64,000 nucleotides of DNA from Naumannella halotolerans (GCF_004364645.1 NZ_SOAW01000002.1:372001-436000); one strand, 5' to 3'. Shown: positions 16,408 through 27,516, counted from the stretch's first letter. The notes: generated by a model not told the origin, from the sequence alone. Numbers and translations: made by a program.

Positions 16408-16998
16408 TCACATCGACGGCTCCCGGCCACGCAGCAGCCACGGCCGGAAGGCGCGGGTGACGAACGGCAGGATCCAGAAGACCATGATCGGCGTCAACAG
16501 CGCAGTGGTCAGCAGCAGCCGGGGGAACAGCGGCAACGTCGCGTACCCGGGTACGAAACCGAGCACGAAGGTGAAGAGCAGGTTCATCGGGAAGAAGCCG
16601 AGCCAGACCACCACCGCCTGCTTCCAGCGCGGAGGCACCGGCTCGGCCTGCATCATCTGCACGTGTTCACCCGGCAGCACCACACCGTCGATCGAGTCGA
16701 ACCATCCCTCGATCCCGGTCCGCCGTTCGATCTTGGACTCCTGGGCGAAGTTGGCCCCGGCCTCCACCCAGATCCGGCGTTCCTCGCTGGCCTCCCAGGC
16801 GTGCAGGGTGTCGGCGTCGGCGAACCGGTAGAGCATGTACCAGGTCTCACTGCCCGGAGCCGCCTGCACCCAGCCCGAACCGAGGAAACCCGGATAGTGG
16901 GTGGCCAGGTCGATGCCCTGGCGTACCCAACTGAGCGCGTAACGCTCCATCACAGGGTCCACGGTCCGCTCGATGGCGACGGTGATCGGTTCGGCCAT
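16408..16998 (-). CDS. Antibiotic-biosynthesis-monooxygenase-like domain plus two membrane helices
   Basis: A 196-residue protein. Residues 1-105 form a ferredoxin-like ABM domain (ITVAIERTVDP, YPGFLGSGWVQAAPGSETWYMLYRFADADTLHAWEAS). After the linker VLPGEHVQMMQAEPVPPRWK come two hydrophobic segments (AVVVWLGFFPMNLLFTFV and LLLTTALLTPIMVFWILPFV) and a basic tail. The combination is common in bacteria, but no reaction is established; the cupped ABM fold usually binds small aromatic or haem-like molecules. Translation probably starts at the ATG at 16998, with CAGACT 6 nt upstream as a weak -10. Confidence 0.75.
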   Translation of the reverse strand: MAEPITVAIERTVDPVMERYALSWVRQGIDLATHYPGFLGSGWVQAAPGSETWYMLYRFADADTLHAWEASEERRIWVEAGANFAQESKIERRTGIEGWFDSIDGVVLPGEHVQMMQAEPVPPRWKQAVVVWLGFFPMNLLFTFVLGFVPGYATLPLFPRLLLTTALLTPIMVFWILPFVTRAFRPWLLRGREPSM

Positions 16999-17153
16999 GA
17001 CGTTAGTCTGCTCGGCCGACCGGGTCGACATGCCGAGACCGGACGTGACCTGTGCCTCCTCGCGGCCGTGGGCGAGGTTGGTCGCGTCAAGACGGCGGCA
17101 GGGGTGTGATAGAACGTGTCGGTCGATGATCAATGAGGATTCGGAGCAGGCGC

Positions 17154-17225
17154 ATGAGCTCGGAACAGACGATGGGCTCGGAACAGACGATGGGCTCGGA
17201 ACAGACGATGGGCTCGGAACAGACA
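17154..17225 (+). repeat. Four 18-bp tandem repeats at the start of the acyl-CoA dehydrogenase gene
   Basis: The unit ATGGGCTCGGAACAGACG occurs four times; the first copy has AGC in place of GGC and the last ends ACA. Each unit is in frame, encodes M-G-S-E-Q-T and starts with an ATG, so there are five possible in-frame starts including the ATG after the array (17226). Copy number can change by replication slippage without breaking the reading frame. Confidence 0.85.
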
Positions 17226-18386
17226 ATGGGCGACGTCATCGGCCCACGCGATCTGTACGACGAAGATCATCGGGACTTCGCCGCCACGGTCCGGGCATTC
17301 GTGGACAGACAGGTCGCGCCCCACGCCGAGCGGTGGGATGGTGCCGGCCGGGTCGATCGCGAGTTGTTCGCCCGCGCCGCGGAGGCCGGGATCCTCGGGA
17401 TGTCGATCCCGCAGGAGTACGGCGGTCTCGGCCTGGATGACTTCCGTTTCAACGCCGCCATGGCCGATGAGCTCGGGCACCACCCGGTGTCCTCCGGGAT
17501 GGGCGGGATCGCCTTGGAGAACGACATCGTGATCCCGTACTTCACCGGGTTGACCACCGAGGAACAGAAGCAGCGCTGGCTGCCCGGGATCGCCGCCGGG
17601 GAGACGATCGTGGCGGTGGCCATGACCGAACCCGGCACCGGCAGCGACCTCTCCGGAATCCGGACCAAGGCGGCCCGCGACGGTGATCACTACATCGTCG
17701 ACGGGGCGAAGACCTTCATCTCCAACGGCCAGAACGCCGATCTGGTCGTCACCGCCGTCCGTACCGGAGAGCATCCCCACCGGGGGATCAGCCTGTTGGT
17801 CGTGGAGGCCGATGCCGAGGGTTTCTCCCGCGGGCGGCAGTTGGCCAAGATCGGCTTGCACGCCCAGGACACCAGTGAGTTGATCTTCGACCGGGTACGG
17901 GTGCCGGCCGCGAACCTCCTCGGAGCCGAGGGCGAGGGTTTCCTCGGTCTGATGCGGAACCTGCCGCAGGAGCGGCTGTCGATCGCGGTGGCAGCGGTGG
18001 CGGCCTCCGAAGGTGTGCTGATGCGCACCCTGGAGTACGTAAAGGAGCGCAAGGCCTTCGGCCAGCCGATCGGCAGTTTCCAGAACACCCGGTTCGAGCT
18101 GGCCGAGATGGTCACCGCCGTGCGGGCGACCCGGGCCCATGTCGACAATTGCGTCCGCAGGCAGGTCGCGCATGACCTGAGTCCGGAGGATGCCGCCGGG
18201 GTGAAGTTCCTCGCCACCGAGCAGCTGAACAACGTGGTCGGTCGCTGTCTGCAACTGCACGGAGGGTACGGCTACATGCGCGAGTACCGGATCGCCCGCG
18301 ACTACGAGGATGCCCGGATCACCACGATCTACGGCGGTACCACCGAGATCATGAAGGAAATCGTCGGCCGCGGCCTCGGCCTGTGA
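17154..18386 (+). CDS. Acyl-CoA dehydrogenase
   Basis: A 410-residue flavoprotein. After the repeated leader (M-G-S-E-Q-T units, residues 1-24) comes the helical N-domain (DEDHRDFAATVRAFVDRQVAPHAERW), the signature VAVAMTEPGTGSDLSGI that binds FAD and acyl-CoA, the LIFDRVRVPAANLLG strand, and a C-terminal domain with RKAFGQPIGSFQNTRFELAEM and LQLHGGYGYMREY. TIYGGTTEIMKEIVGR closes the protein. It removes two hydrogens from an acyl-CoA and passes electrons to ETF. No other beta-oxidation gene is adjacent, so chain length is unknown. The real start may be any ATG of the array; the family itself begins at about DVIGPRDLY. Confidence 0.88.
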   Translation: MSSEQTMGSEQTMGSEQTMGSEQTMGDVIGPRDLYDEDHRDFAATVRAFVDRQVAPHAERWDGAGRVDRELFARAAEAGILGMSIPQEYGGLGLDDFRFNAAMADELGHHPVSSGMGGIALENDIVIPYFTGLTTEEQKQRWLPGIAAGETIVAVAMTEPGTGSDLSGIRTKAARDGDHYIVDGAKTFISNGQNADLVVTAVRTGEHPHRGISLLVVEADAEGFSRGRQLAKIGLHAQDTSELIFDRVRVPAANLLGAEGEGFLGLMRNLPQERLSIAVAAVAASEGVLMRTLEYVKERKAFGQPIGSFQNTRFELAEMVTAVRATRAHVDNCVRRQVAHDLSPEDAAGVKFLATEQLNNVVGRCLQLHGGYGYMREYRIARDYEDARITTIYGGTTEIMKEIVGRGLGL

Positions 18387-18436
18387 CCCGCTGACTGGTG
18401 TTGTCCGGTGAGCTGGGTCGGCTCAGGGGACCCGGC

Positions 18437-19297
18437 TCAGGGGAGAAGGGTGAGGTTGTCGATCAACCGCACCTCACCGACCTCGGCGGCGATCGCGGCC
18501 AGCACCGGGCGGTCGATGCTGCTCACCGGTTCGAGGGTCCGGGGATCGACCAGCGCGAAGTACTCCAGGGACACCCCGGACAGCACCGTGGTGGCCGCGG
18601 CGATGATCGTTTCCGGATCGGTGGTGCCACCGGCCACCAGTTCGGCGGCGATGTCCAGCGACTGTTTGAGCGTCAGTGCCCGCTGCCGCTCGCTGGGACT
18701 GAGCCTGCTGTTGCGACTGGACAGGGCAAGGCCGTCGGGATCACGGATCGTCGGACAGGTTTCGATCCGGATGCCGAAGTCGAGATCGCGGACCAGTTGG
18801 GCGATCACCAGCGCCTGCTGGGCGTCCTTGCGCCCGAAGTAGGCCACATCGGGCCGGCACATGTTGAACAGTTTGCTGACCACGGTGGTCACCCCGTGGA
18901 AATGCCCGGAGCCCCGGTGGGCACCCTCCAGGGTCTCCACCAGCGGGCCGCGCAGGCGTACCTCGGCACCGAAACCGGCGGGATAGACCTCGTCGGTGGC
19001 TGGGGCGAAGACGAGGTCGGCGCCGGCGTCGGCGACCAGTTGCAGATCCGCCTCCTCGGTGCGCGGGTACGCCTGCAGATCGCTCGCCCGGTCGAACTGT
19101 CGGGGGTTGACGAAGATCGAGACCACGACCAGGTCACATTCGGCGCGTGCCCGATCCATCAGCGACCGATGACCCTGGTGCAGCGCGCCCATGGTCGGCA
19201 CCAGGCCGATTCGCTGCCCGGCCCGCCGGGTCGGCGCCAGTGCCTCGCGCAGGGCATCGACCGTGCGGATCACGGTCGGGCGGTTGGTCTGCTCCAC
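18437..19297 (-). CDS. panC: Pantothenate synthetase
   Basis: A 286-residue enzyme that joins pantoate and beta-alanine with ATP in the CoA pathway. Visible are the HIGH-like motif PTMGALHQGHRSLMDRAR, the FVNPRQFDRASDLQAYPR loop, YFGRKDAQQALVI, and the KMSKS-like RDPDGLALSSRNSRLSP. Length matches the family. The GTG start is supported by a TACGGT box 6 nt upstream. panB and panD are not adjacent. Confidence 0.96.
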   Translation of the reverse strand: MEQTNRPTVIRTVDALREALAPTRRAGQRIGLVPTMGALHQGHRSLMDRARAECDLVVVSIFVNPRQFDRASDLQAYPRTEEADLQLVADAGADLVFAPATDEVYPAGFGAEVRLRGPLVETLEGAHRGSGHFHGVTTVVSKLFNMCRPDVAYFGRKDAQQALVIAQLVRDLDFGIRIETCPTIRDPDGLALSSRNSRLSPSERQRALTLKQSLDIAAELVAGGTTDPETIIAAATTVLSGVSLEYFALVDPRTLEPVSSIDRPVLAAIAAEVGEVRLIDNLTLLP

Positions 19298-19303
19298 TGC
19301 GTC

Positions 19304-19309
19304 ACCGTA
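19304..19309 (-). promoter_or_regulatory. -10 box (TACGGT) of a leaderless promoter for panC
   Basis: TACGGT is spaced 6 nt from the GTG start codon. Confidence 0.5.
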
Positions 19310-19367
19310 ACCGCTCGAGCAACCGGGGCCGGAACCGCGTCGGTGTGACCCGAACCCGGCCGACCCG

Positions 19368-20000
19368 TCACCGGGATCGGTTCGGGCCGGCGTACTCCCG
19401 GTGCAGCGCCTGCAACACCGGCAGCAGGCGTGGTGCCGGACCGTAGAGCGGATTCAGCATCAGCGTCCGCTCACCCAACAGCGTCCGATCGGTGTCGCGG
19501 AGCCACCGGGAGAACCGGTTGTCCGGCCCCGCCTGCTGGACGGCTTGCCACGCCTGCGGGGTGAGCCGGAAGAGCACCCGGCGGTAACGCGGGCCCGGCC
19601 AGCGGGGTTGGTAGGTGACCTCGGTGAACTCCTCGTAATCCGGCCAGCCGAGACTCGTCGTGGTCTGCCATTCACCGCGCCGACGTACCTGTTCGGAGAT
19701 CCCGCTGCGGTCCAGCCGGAGTCGGATCGGTCTGTGCAGGAGGCGCGCGGCGCCGGCCAGACAGAACAGCGAGGCGGTGAGGATCAGCAGGGCCATGGCG
19801 CCGGTGGCGACCACTTCGCCGAGGGTCATCGCGCCGGTGGCGCGGCCCTCGGCCATCGCCGAACCCATGGCGAGCACGCAGACGAGCAGGAACAGTCCGA
19901 CGACCAGGAACAGGAGCGGGCGAGCGCGCCCGACGGTGCGAATCACCGGCCTTCCGGCACGAACCTCGGACAGGGCGGTCTCGGCGGTCGGCAATGGCAC
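19368..20000 (-). CDS. Two-helix membrane protein with a C-terminal soluble domain, unknown
   Basis: A protein of about 210 residues. Two membrane segments (LLFLVVGLFLLVCVLAMG and ATGAMALLILTASLFCLAG) form a short hairpin at the N-terminus, and a soluble C-terminal half with many Arg and Trp (RLRLDRSGISEQVRRRGEWQ, SLGWPDYEEF) resembles PH-like domains of small actinobacterial membrane proteins, though this cannot be proved by eye. The start is set at the second of two adjacent GTG codons because TATCGT then lies exactly 6 nt upstream; the first GTG would add one residue. Confidence 0.55.
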   Translation of the reverse strand: MPLPTAETALSEVRAGRPVIRTVGRARPLLFLVVGLFLLVCVLAMGSAMAEGRATGAMTLGEVVATGAMALLILTASLFCLAGAARLLHRPIRLRLDRSGISEQVRRRGEWQTTTSLGWPDYEEFTEVTYQPRWPGPRYRRVLFRLTPQAWQAVQQAGPDNRFSRWLRDTDRTLLGERTLMLNPLYGPAPRLLPVLQALHREYAGPNRSR

Positions 20001-20006
20001 CACACG

Positions 20007-20012
20007 ACGATA
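20007..20012 (-). promoter_or_regulatory. -10 box (TATCGT) of a leaderless promoter for the two-helix membrane protein
   Basis: TATCGT lies 6 nt before the GTG at 20000, which supports that start over the one a codon upstream. Confidence 0.4.
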
Positions 20013-20055
20013 GCCGGAGCGCTCGGGAGGTCGTGAGGGGAGGCCGCTCTACCAG

Positions 20056-20114
20056 TCCGTTCCGCAGGATCCGTACCCAAGAGTCCGGTTTGGCTGCGTT
20101 TGCTGCGGAACGGA
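20056..20114. repeat. 59-bp palindromic intergenic element, copy 2
   Basis: TCCGTTCCGCAG (20056-20067) and CTGCGGAACGGA (20103-20114) are a perfect 12-nt inverted pair. The interior right half (GGTTTGGCTGCGTTTGCTGC) is nearly identical to the right half of the element at 3411-3463, while the left half has diverged. It lies between two minus-strand genes. Confidence 0.7.
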
Positions 20115-20169
20115 TTCGAGGGGTACGCGGGCAAGCTCAGGTACGCAGGGACCTCATGTACACAAGGCC

Positions 20170-20451
20170 TCAGGTACGCAGGGCGCTGACGGCGAAGATC
20201 CAGGCCAGGCTGCCGAGCCCCGACATCATCCCGACGACCATGAATGCCACCGGTACCGGGCCGGGGTCGATGCTGCCGGTGCTGGTCATCGCCAGTCCGA
20301 TGATCGAGATGACGAAGGCGATCGGCGCCAGCGCGCCGATACCGACGAGCCACAGCGCCAGCGGATGGGGCTTCTTCTCCTGCCGTTCGGTTCCTGAATC
20401 GGTGGATGCCGGAACCTGCTGCGCATCGTTCGGATCGATGATGGTGGCCAT
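20170..20451 (-). CDS. Small two-helix membrane protein, unknown
   Basis: A 93-residue protein. An acidic, Gln-rich start (MATIIDPNDAQQVPASTDSG) leads to two membrane helices (LALWLVGIGALAPIAFVISIIG and PVAFMVVGMMSGLGSLAWIFAV) joined by a short loop. GGAGGG about 7 nt before the ATG is a good ribosome-binding site, unlike the many leaderless genes nearby. No family is recognised. Confidence 0.6.
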   Translation of the reverse strand: MATIIDPNDAQQVPASTDSGTERQEKKPHPLALWLVGIGALAPIAFVISIIGLAMTSTGSIDPGPVPVAFMVVGMMSGLGSLAWIFAVSALRT

Positions 20452-20625
20452 GTCGAACCCTCCGTAGGACGATCCATGGTGTGGTCTGCGCCATGGGGTT
20501 CGAGGTGTTGCCCTCTACTTCCACGATAGGACCCGTTGCGGGGATTGCAAAGAGGATCGAGGAACCCGAGCTGTGATCCCGGAGGCACCGGCCGGCAGCG
20601 GGAGATCAATGCCGGGCGGGAGGGC

Positions 20626-20631
20626 TAGGCT
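20626..20631 (+). promoter_or_regulatory. -10 box (TAGGCT) of a leaderless promoter for the MOSC gene
   Basis: TAGGCT is 6 nt from the ATG at 20638. Confidence 0.5.
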
Positions 20632-20637
20632 CGAACC

Positions 20638-21480
20638 ATGCAGGTGACCGGGATCCACGCCTATCCCCTGAAATCGGGACGTGCGCGCCCGTTGCCGGCG
20701 GCGCAGGTCGAGCCCTGGGGCCTGCGGGGTGATCGCCGGTGGACGGTGATCGATGCCGACGGGGAGAAGGTCTCCGCCCGGACCGATCCTCGACTGTTCC
20801 TGATCGATGCCGAGACCTCGGAGTTCGACGACCTCGACGACGCCCTTCGACTGAGCGCCGACGGACACCCCGACCTGCTGCTGGACACCCCGCAGGGCCC
20901 GGTCGTCGAGGTCACCATCCACGGTTCTCCGGCACCGGCGATCCATGCCGGTGCCCGGGCCGATGCTTGGATCGGTGCCGTCCTGGGGCGCGAGGACGTC
21001 TCGCTCGTCTGGTGCCCCGACCCGACCGTTCGGACCCTGGATCCCGAACACAGTGAGCCCGGTGATGCGACCGCCTACGCCGACGGGTTCCCGGTACTGC
21101 TGGCGACCGAGGCGTCCTTGCGGCAACTGAACGCCTGGGTGGCCGAGACCGCCCGCGAACGTGGGCAGCAGCCGACCGAGGTACCGATGGCGCGCTTCCG
21201 GCCGAACATCGTGATCGACGGGGAGGTGCCCTTCGCCGAGGACGACTGGTCGCAGGTGATCATCGGCGAGGGGCCGGACGCGCTGGTCCTGCGCAGCAAC
21301 AGCCCCTGCAAGCGATGTGTGATGACCACCGTCGACCCGCTCAGCCTGGAACGCGGACCGGAGCCGATCCGTACCCTCGCCCGGCATCGACGCGGACTCG
21401 GCGGGACCCTCTTCGCGATCAACCTGGTACCGGCCGCGGCCGGCCGGATCGCGCTCGGCGACCGCGTCACCGTGCGCTGA
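20638..21480 (+). CDS. MOSC-domain protein (YcbX/mARC-like molybdenum cofactor carrier)
   Basis: A 280-residue protein. The N-terminal beta-barrel begins VTGIHAYPLKSGRARPLPAAQVEPWGLRGDRRW (shown in parts: YPLKSGRA and GLRGDRRW are the family hallmarks). The MOSC core contains FPVLLATEASLRQLN, ARFRPNIVIDG and the RSNSPCKRCVMTTVDP segment, whose cysteine is the expected ligand for molybdenum or sulfur. Relatives reduce N-hydroxylated compounds with Moco, passing electrons from a flavodoxin-like or ferredoxin partner; no partner is encoded nearby. Confidence 0.85.
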   Translation: MQVTGIHAYPLKSGRARPLPAAQVEPWGLRGDRRWTVIDADGEKVSARTDPRLFLIDAETSEFDDLDDALRLSADGHPDLLLDTPQGPVVEVTIHGSPAPAIHAGARADAWIGAVLGREDVSLVWCPDPTVRTLDPEHSEPGDATAYADGFPVLLATEASLRQLNAWVAETARERGQQPTEVPMARFRPNIVIDGEVPFAEDDWSQVIIGEGPDALVLRSNSPCKRCVMTTVDPLSLERGPEPIRTLARHRRGLGGTLFAINLVPAAAGRIALGDRVTVR

Positions 21481-21525
21481 GCGGCGGAATCGCCGCACCC
21501 GCGGCAGCCGAATACGATGCACCCC

Positions 21526-22218
21526 ATGAAGAAGTTGCTCCCGCTCGTTGCCGTACCCCTTTTCGCCCTGACCGCCTGCGGCGGTGGAGGTACGGAGACG
21601 ACGGCCGGCGGCCCGGCCACGGCCGACGGGTCCACCTCCGCGGCGGCCGGCGCCTGCGCGTACACACCGAGCGGGCAGCCGAGCACGGTCGAACTGCCCC
21701 CGGCCGATCCGACCGTCTCCGGCGAGGTGCCGGCGACGCTGACCATCGGTGCTGACGGCTCCGATCACGAGCTCGGCCTGGAGCTGGATGCCGCCGCGGC
21801 CCCCTGCACGGTCAACTCCTTCGTCTCCCTGGCCGAACAGGGCTACTACGACGGTACGAGCTGTCACCGGCTCACCACCCAGGGGATCTTCGTCCTGCAG
21901 TGCGGCGACCCCACCGGCACCGGCACCGGCGGGCCGGGGTACACCATCCCCGACGAGTTCCGCGACGACATGACCTACGGCCCGGGCACCCTGGCCATGG
22001 CCAACACCGGTCATGCCGATTCCGGCGGCTCCCAGTTCTTCATCGTCTACGCCGGTGAGGACTCCCAGCTGCCGCCGCAGTACACCGTCTTCGGACAGAT
22101 CACCGAGGGCCTGGAGGAGTTGCAGGGCTTCGCCGAGCAGGGCACCACCGACGGCAGCGGTGACGGCACTCCCGCGGTCGAGGTCACCTTGGAGTCCTTC
22201 ACCTTCCCCGAGGCCTGA
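21526..22218 (+). CDS. Cyclophilin-type peptidyl-prolyl isomerase lipoprotein
   Basis: A 230-residue exported protein. Its signal peptide MKKLLPLVAVPLFALTACGG ends in a lipobox with the acylated Cys at about residue 18, then a Gly/Thr/Ala-rich linker. The cyclophilin domain (about 75-225) shows VNSFVSLAEQGYYDGTSCHRL, the GGPGYTIPDEF loop and SGGSQFFIVY, which line the proline pocket; the usual RxxxGF active-site Arg region is altered to CHRLTTQGIFVLQCG. It would help fold proteins outside the membrane. The ATG at 21526 has TACGAT 7 nt upstream; an in-frame ATG three codons earlier is less fitting. Confidence 0.88.
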   Translation: MKKLLPLVAVPLFALTACGGGGTETTAGGPATADGSTSAAAGACAYTPSGQPSTVELPPADPTVSGEVPATLTIGADGSDHELGLELDAAAAPCTVNSFVSLAEQGYYDGTSCHRLTTQGIFVLQCGDPTGTGTGGPGYTIPDEFRDDMTYGPGTLAMANTGHADSGGSQFFIVYAGEDSQLPPQYTVFGQITEGLEELQGFAEQGTTDGSGDGTPAVEVTLESFTFPEA

Positions 22219-22254
22219 CCGGCCCGGTCGGGTCCGTCCGGGCGATCGGCGGGG

Positions 22255-23277
22255 TCAGTTCTGCCAGTTGTCCATCCGCTGCTCCTCGCTGCCGAGGACC
22301 GGGTGCAACTCCATGGCCGGGCTGTACCGGCTGGCCGGGGTCTGTCGGCCCAGGGCCTCGGCCATCGCCCGCACGTGGTGCGGTCCGCCGCCGCAGCAGA
22401 CGCCGAGGTAGTTGACGCCGATCTCGGCGGCCCGGCGGGCGAAATCGGCCAGCTCGAACCGGCTCAGCGAGACCGACTCGAGTTGGATCGGGAAGGCGCG
22501 ATCACCATTGGGCAGGGTCAGCGATTCGAAGGCCGGCACCGCCTCGGTCGTCCGGTACGGCACCGGCAGCGCCGCGATCGGGGTGTCGGTGGCCGCCCGG
22601 ATCCGTTCCAGCAGCGGCAGCATCGTCACCGGTCCTCGGCTGCAGTTCAGCCCGACCACGGCAGCACCGGCATCGGCCAGCCGTTGCACGGCCTCGACAT
22701 AGCCGTACCCGTCATAGGTCTCCTCGGGCCGCACGCTGGCGAAGTTCACCACCGCCGGCAGGGAGAACTCTTGGCAGACCTGCAGGGCGATCTCGGCCTC
22801 GCCGACGAAGTCGTTGGTCTCGGCGATCACCAGGTCGATTCCCTCCTCGACGGCCCAGGAGAGCTGCTCGCGGTACTGGGCACGGACCAGCTCACCGGTA
22901 CGGACCGGATCGGCCGGGTCGTAGGACCAGGTGTTGCAGATGTTGCCGGCGACCAGCGCGCCGCCTTCGGCGGCGACCTCATTGGCCAGCCGGACCGCTT
23001 GCCGGTTCATCTCCTCCAGCTGGCCGTCGCGGCCGACATCCTTCAACTTCTCCCGGTGGGCGTAGTAGGTCAGCGCGACCATTACCTCCGAACCGGCCCG
23101 GAGGAACTCGCGGTGCAACTGCCGCACCGCCTCCGGGGCGTCCAGGACGACCTCGGGTACGTAGGGGCCGGCCTTGATGTAACCCCGGCGTTCGAGTTCG
23201 AAGACGTAGCCTTCGGCGCCGAGCACGATGCCGGCCTCGAGCCGGTCGAGGAAGCTGGTCGGGGACGGGCGGTTCAT
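22255..23277 (-). CDS. Homocysteine S-methyltransferase-family protein
   Basis: A 340-residue TIM-barrel enzyme with the three zinc-ligand cysteines of the family: one in VVGLNCSRGP and the pair in LGVCCGGGPHHVRAMAEAL. The family passes a methyl group from betaine, S-methylmethionine or a similar donor to homocysteine. GTG/ATG choice: the ATG at 23277 gives MNRPSPTSFLDRLEAG, where the family begins. It lies 29 bp downstream of the sarcosine-oxidase-like gene on the same strand, suggesting both act on methylated amines such as betaine breakdown products; the donor is inferred. Confidence 0.85.
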   Translation of the reverse strand: MNRPSPTSFLDRLEAGIVLGAEGYVFELERRGYIKAGPYVPEVVLDAPEAVRQLHREFLRAGSEVMVALTYYAHREKLKDVGRDGQLEEMNRQAVRLANEVAAEGGALVAGNICNTWSYDPADPVRTGELVRAQYREQLSWAVEEGIDLVIAETNDFVGEAEIALQVCQEFSLPAVVNFASVRPEETYDGYGYVEAVQRLADAGAAVVGLNCSRGPVTMLPLLERIRAATDTPIAALPVPYRTTEAVPAFESLTLPNGDRAFPIQLESVSLSRFELADFARRAAEIGVNYLGVCCGGGPHHVRAMAEALGRQTPASRYSPAMELHPVLGSEEQRMDNWQN

Positions 23278-23306
23278 GGTGGTGCCTTTCGCAGGTACGG
23301 CGACCG

Positions 23307-24509
23307 TTAGCGGAATCGTGCCGGGTCGAAGCGGGTGAGGTCGTCCTCGGCCCGGTCCCCGGCGGCCAGCCGGGCCAGGGTACGTCCGACCCACGGGGAG
23401 AACTTGTAGCCGGTGCCGCGCCAGCCGACGCCGATCCAGACCCCGGGTTGACCGGGTACCGGTCCGAGCACGAAGTCGTCGTCGGCGACCAGGTCGTAGT
23501 CGCACTGGTCGACCACCGTCACCGGGGTGCGTTCGGCACCGGCCAGTCCGGGCATCACCTGCTCGACGAAATCTCCGACGCTGTTGATCGAGGTTTCGGC
23601 GGTGTCCAGATCCGGCGGGTTGTAGTAGCCGATCTTCACCGCGTCGATCACCCCGTCGACGATCGGGTGCAGGTAGATACCGGTGTCCAGGTAGGCGATC
23701 ACCGGCATCCGTTCGGCGGTGTACTGCGCGCGTTCGGCCGGCGCCGGGGTGTAGTAGAAGGCTTCGCTGGGACGGTCCTTGGTGATCGGTACCCGCAGCC
23801 GATTGTCCGGCAGCAGGTCGAGTACGTCATTGCTGCCGTGGCCGGCGGTGATCACCACCGAGCCGGTGTGCCAGACCTGTTCTGCCGCAGCCGAGGTGTC
23901 GGTGCCGACCACCTGCACACCGTCCGGTCCGGGAATGATCTTGGTCGGTACGGTGTGCTCGAGCACCGGCACACCGGCGGCTCGCAGGTCGCTCAGCAGC
24001 GCGGTGGTGACCGAGGCCAGATCGGCCAGTCCGCCGGCGGGATCGAGGAAACCCTCGTCGGCGCGCAGGTAGGGGAACCGCTCGCTCAGCTGCGCGGTGT
24101 CCAGTTCCTCGGCGGCGATGCCCAGCTCGGTCATCACCTGCTGGGTCCGGTGGCCGTAGGTGGCCGGCAGGTCCGGTGTCACCTGTGCGGAGGCGATGTT
24201 CATGCAGCCGCAGCGGACCAGGGCGCGGGTGCCGGTGGCGGCCTCGAAGTCGGCCCACAGGTCGATCGCCCGCTCGGCCAGTCCGACGTAGAGGGGGTCG
24301 AGGTAGTCGCGGCGGTAGGAACGGGTACGGCCGAAGGACGCGGTTGCCGGGTCGCCGACCGTACCGGCCTCCAGCACCACGACCGAGCGTCCCTCCCGGG
24401 CAGCGTTCCAGGCGGTGAACAGACCCATCACGCCACCGCCGATGATCACCAGGTCCACCCGGTCCTGATCGGCCGGGGATGTGGTCGGTTCTGCGGCTGG
24501 GTTCGCCAT
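23307..24509 (-). CDS. FAD-dependent N-methyl amino-acid (sarcosine-type) oxidase
   Basis: A 400-residue DAO-superfamily flavoenzyme. The dinucleotide fold is VIIGGGVMGLFTAWNAAREG with ending acidic VLEAGTVGD, followed by SFGRTRSYRRDY, a motif of the monomeric sarcosine/N-methyltryptophan oxidase group. Cys in VVDQCDYDLVADDDFVLG aligns with the covalent FAD cysteine of monomeric sarcosine oxidases, and GVGWRGTGYKFSPWVGRTLA closes the fold. It would oxidise an N-methyl group, yielding formaldehyde and H2O2. ATG at 24509 has GGAG about 6 nt upstream; an in-frame ATG six codons earlier lacks this. Confidence 0.82.
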   Translation of the reverse strand: MANPAAEPTTSPADQDRVDLVIIGGGVMGLFTAWNAAREGRSVVVLEAGTVGDPATASFGRTRSYRRDYLDPLYVGLAERAIDLWADFEAATGTRALVRCGCMNIASAQVTPDLPATYGHRTQQVMTELGIAAEELDTAQLSERFPYLRADEGFLDPAGGLADLASVTTALLSDLRAAGVPVLEHTVPTKIIPGPDGVQVVGTDTSAAAEQVWHTGSVVITAGHGSNDVLDLLPDNRLRVPITKDRPSEAFYYTPAPAERAQYTAERMPVIAYLDTGIYLHPIVDGVIDAVKIGYYNPPDLDTAETSINSVGDFVEQVMPGLAGAERTPVTVVDQCDYDLVADDDFVLGPVPGQPGVWIGVGWRGTGYKFSPWVGRTLARLAAGDRAEDDLTRFDPARFR

Positions 24510-24677
24510 GGTTCTCCTGCTCGACATCGGGGTGACCGGGTGGCCACCGGGGTCCACTGTAGGACTCGGCGCCGACCCGGTGGGCTCACCGGCAGGAGAT
24601 GGACACCGGGCCGCGGCAGGTGCCGGTCGGCCGTGGTCGGACGGGGTGTCGGCCGGGGTCACAGGTGTCGCGGAAGC

Positions 24678-24711
24678 ACCGAGGGCCCCACGTGAACGCG
24701 GGGCCCTCGGT
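24678..24711. terminator. Strong bidirectional hairpin between katG and the oxidase gene
   Basis: ACCGAGGGCCCC and GGGGCCCTCGGT form a perfect 12-bp stem with a 10-nt loop, 33 bp after the katG stop. There is no clear T-run, as is usual for GC-rich actinobacteria. Confidence 0.75.
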
Positions 24712-24743
24712 GGACTCATCGATGCGGCCGAGGCCGCAGTTGA

Positions 24744-27433
<2,690 letters not shown>

Positions 27434-27440
27434 CAGCCTG

Positions 27441-27463
27441 CCAGTTTTCTGTACTCAGTCAAG
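27441..27463 (-). promoter_or_regulatory. furA: Candidate FurA box and promoter upstream of furA
   Basis: On the minus strand, 8-30 nt upstream of the furA GTG, TCTTGACTGAGTACAGAAAA resembles the AT-rich site CTTGACT-N-TTCCAGAAAA described upstream of mycobacterial furA. TTGACT may double as a -35 hexamer. Autoregulation is expected, from analogy only. Confidence 0.5.
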
Positions 27464-27504
27464 ATTGGCTCGCCTGCATCGTCGATCTCGGCGGCTGCCG
27501 GGCA

Positions 27505-27510
27505 TACACT
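27505..27510 (+). promoter_or_regulatory. -10 box (TACACT) of a leaderless promoter for the alpha/beta hydrolase
   Basis: TACACT lies 6 nt before the ATG at 27517. Confidence 0.5.
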
Positions 27511-27516
27511 TCGGCA

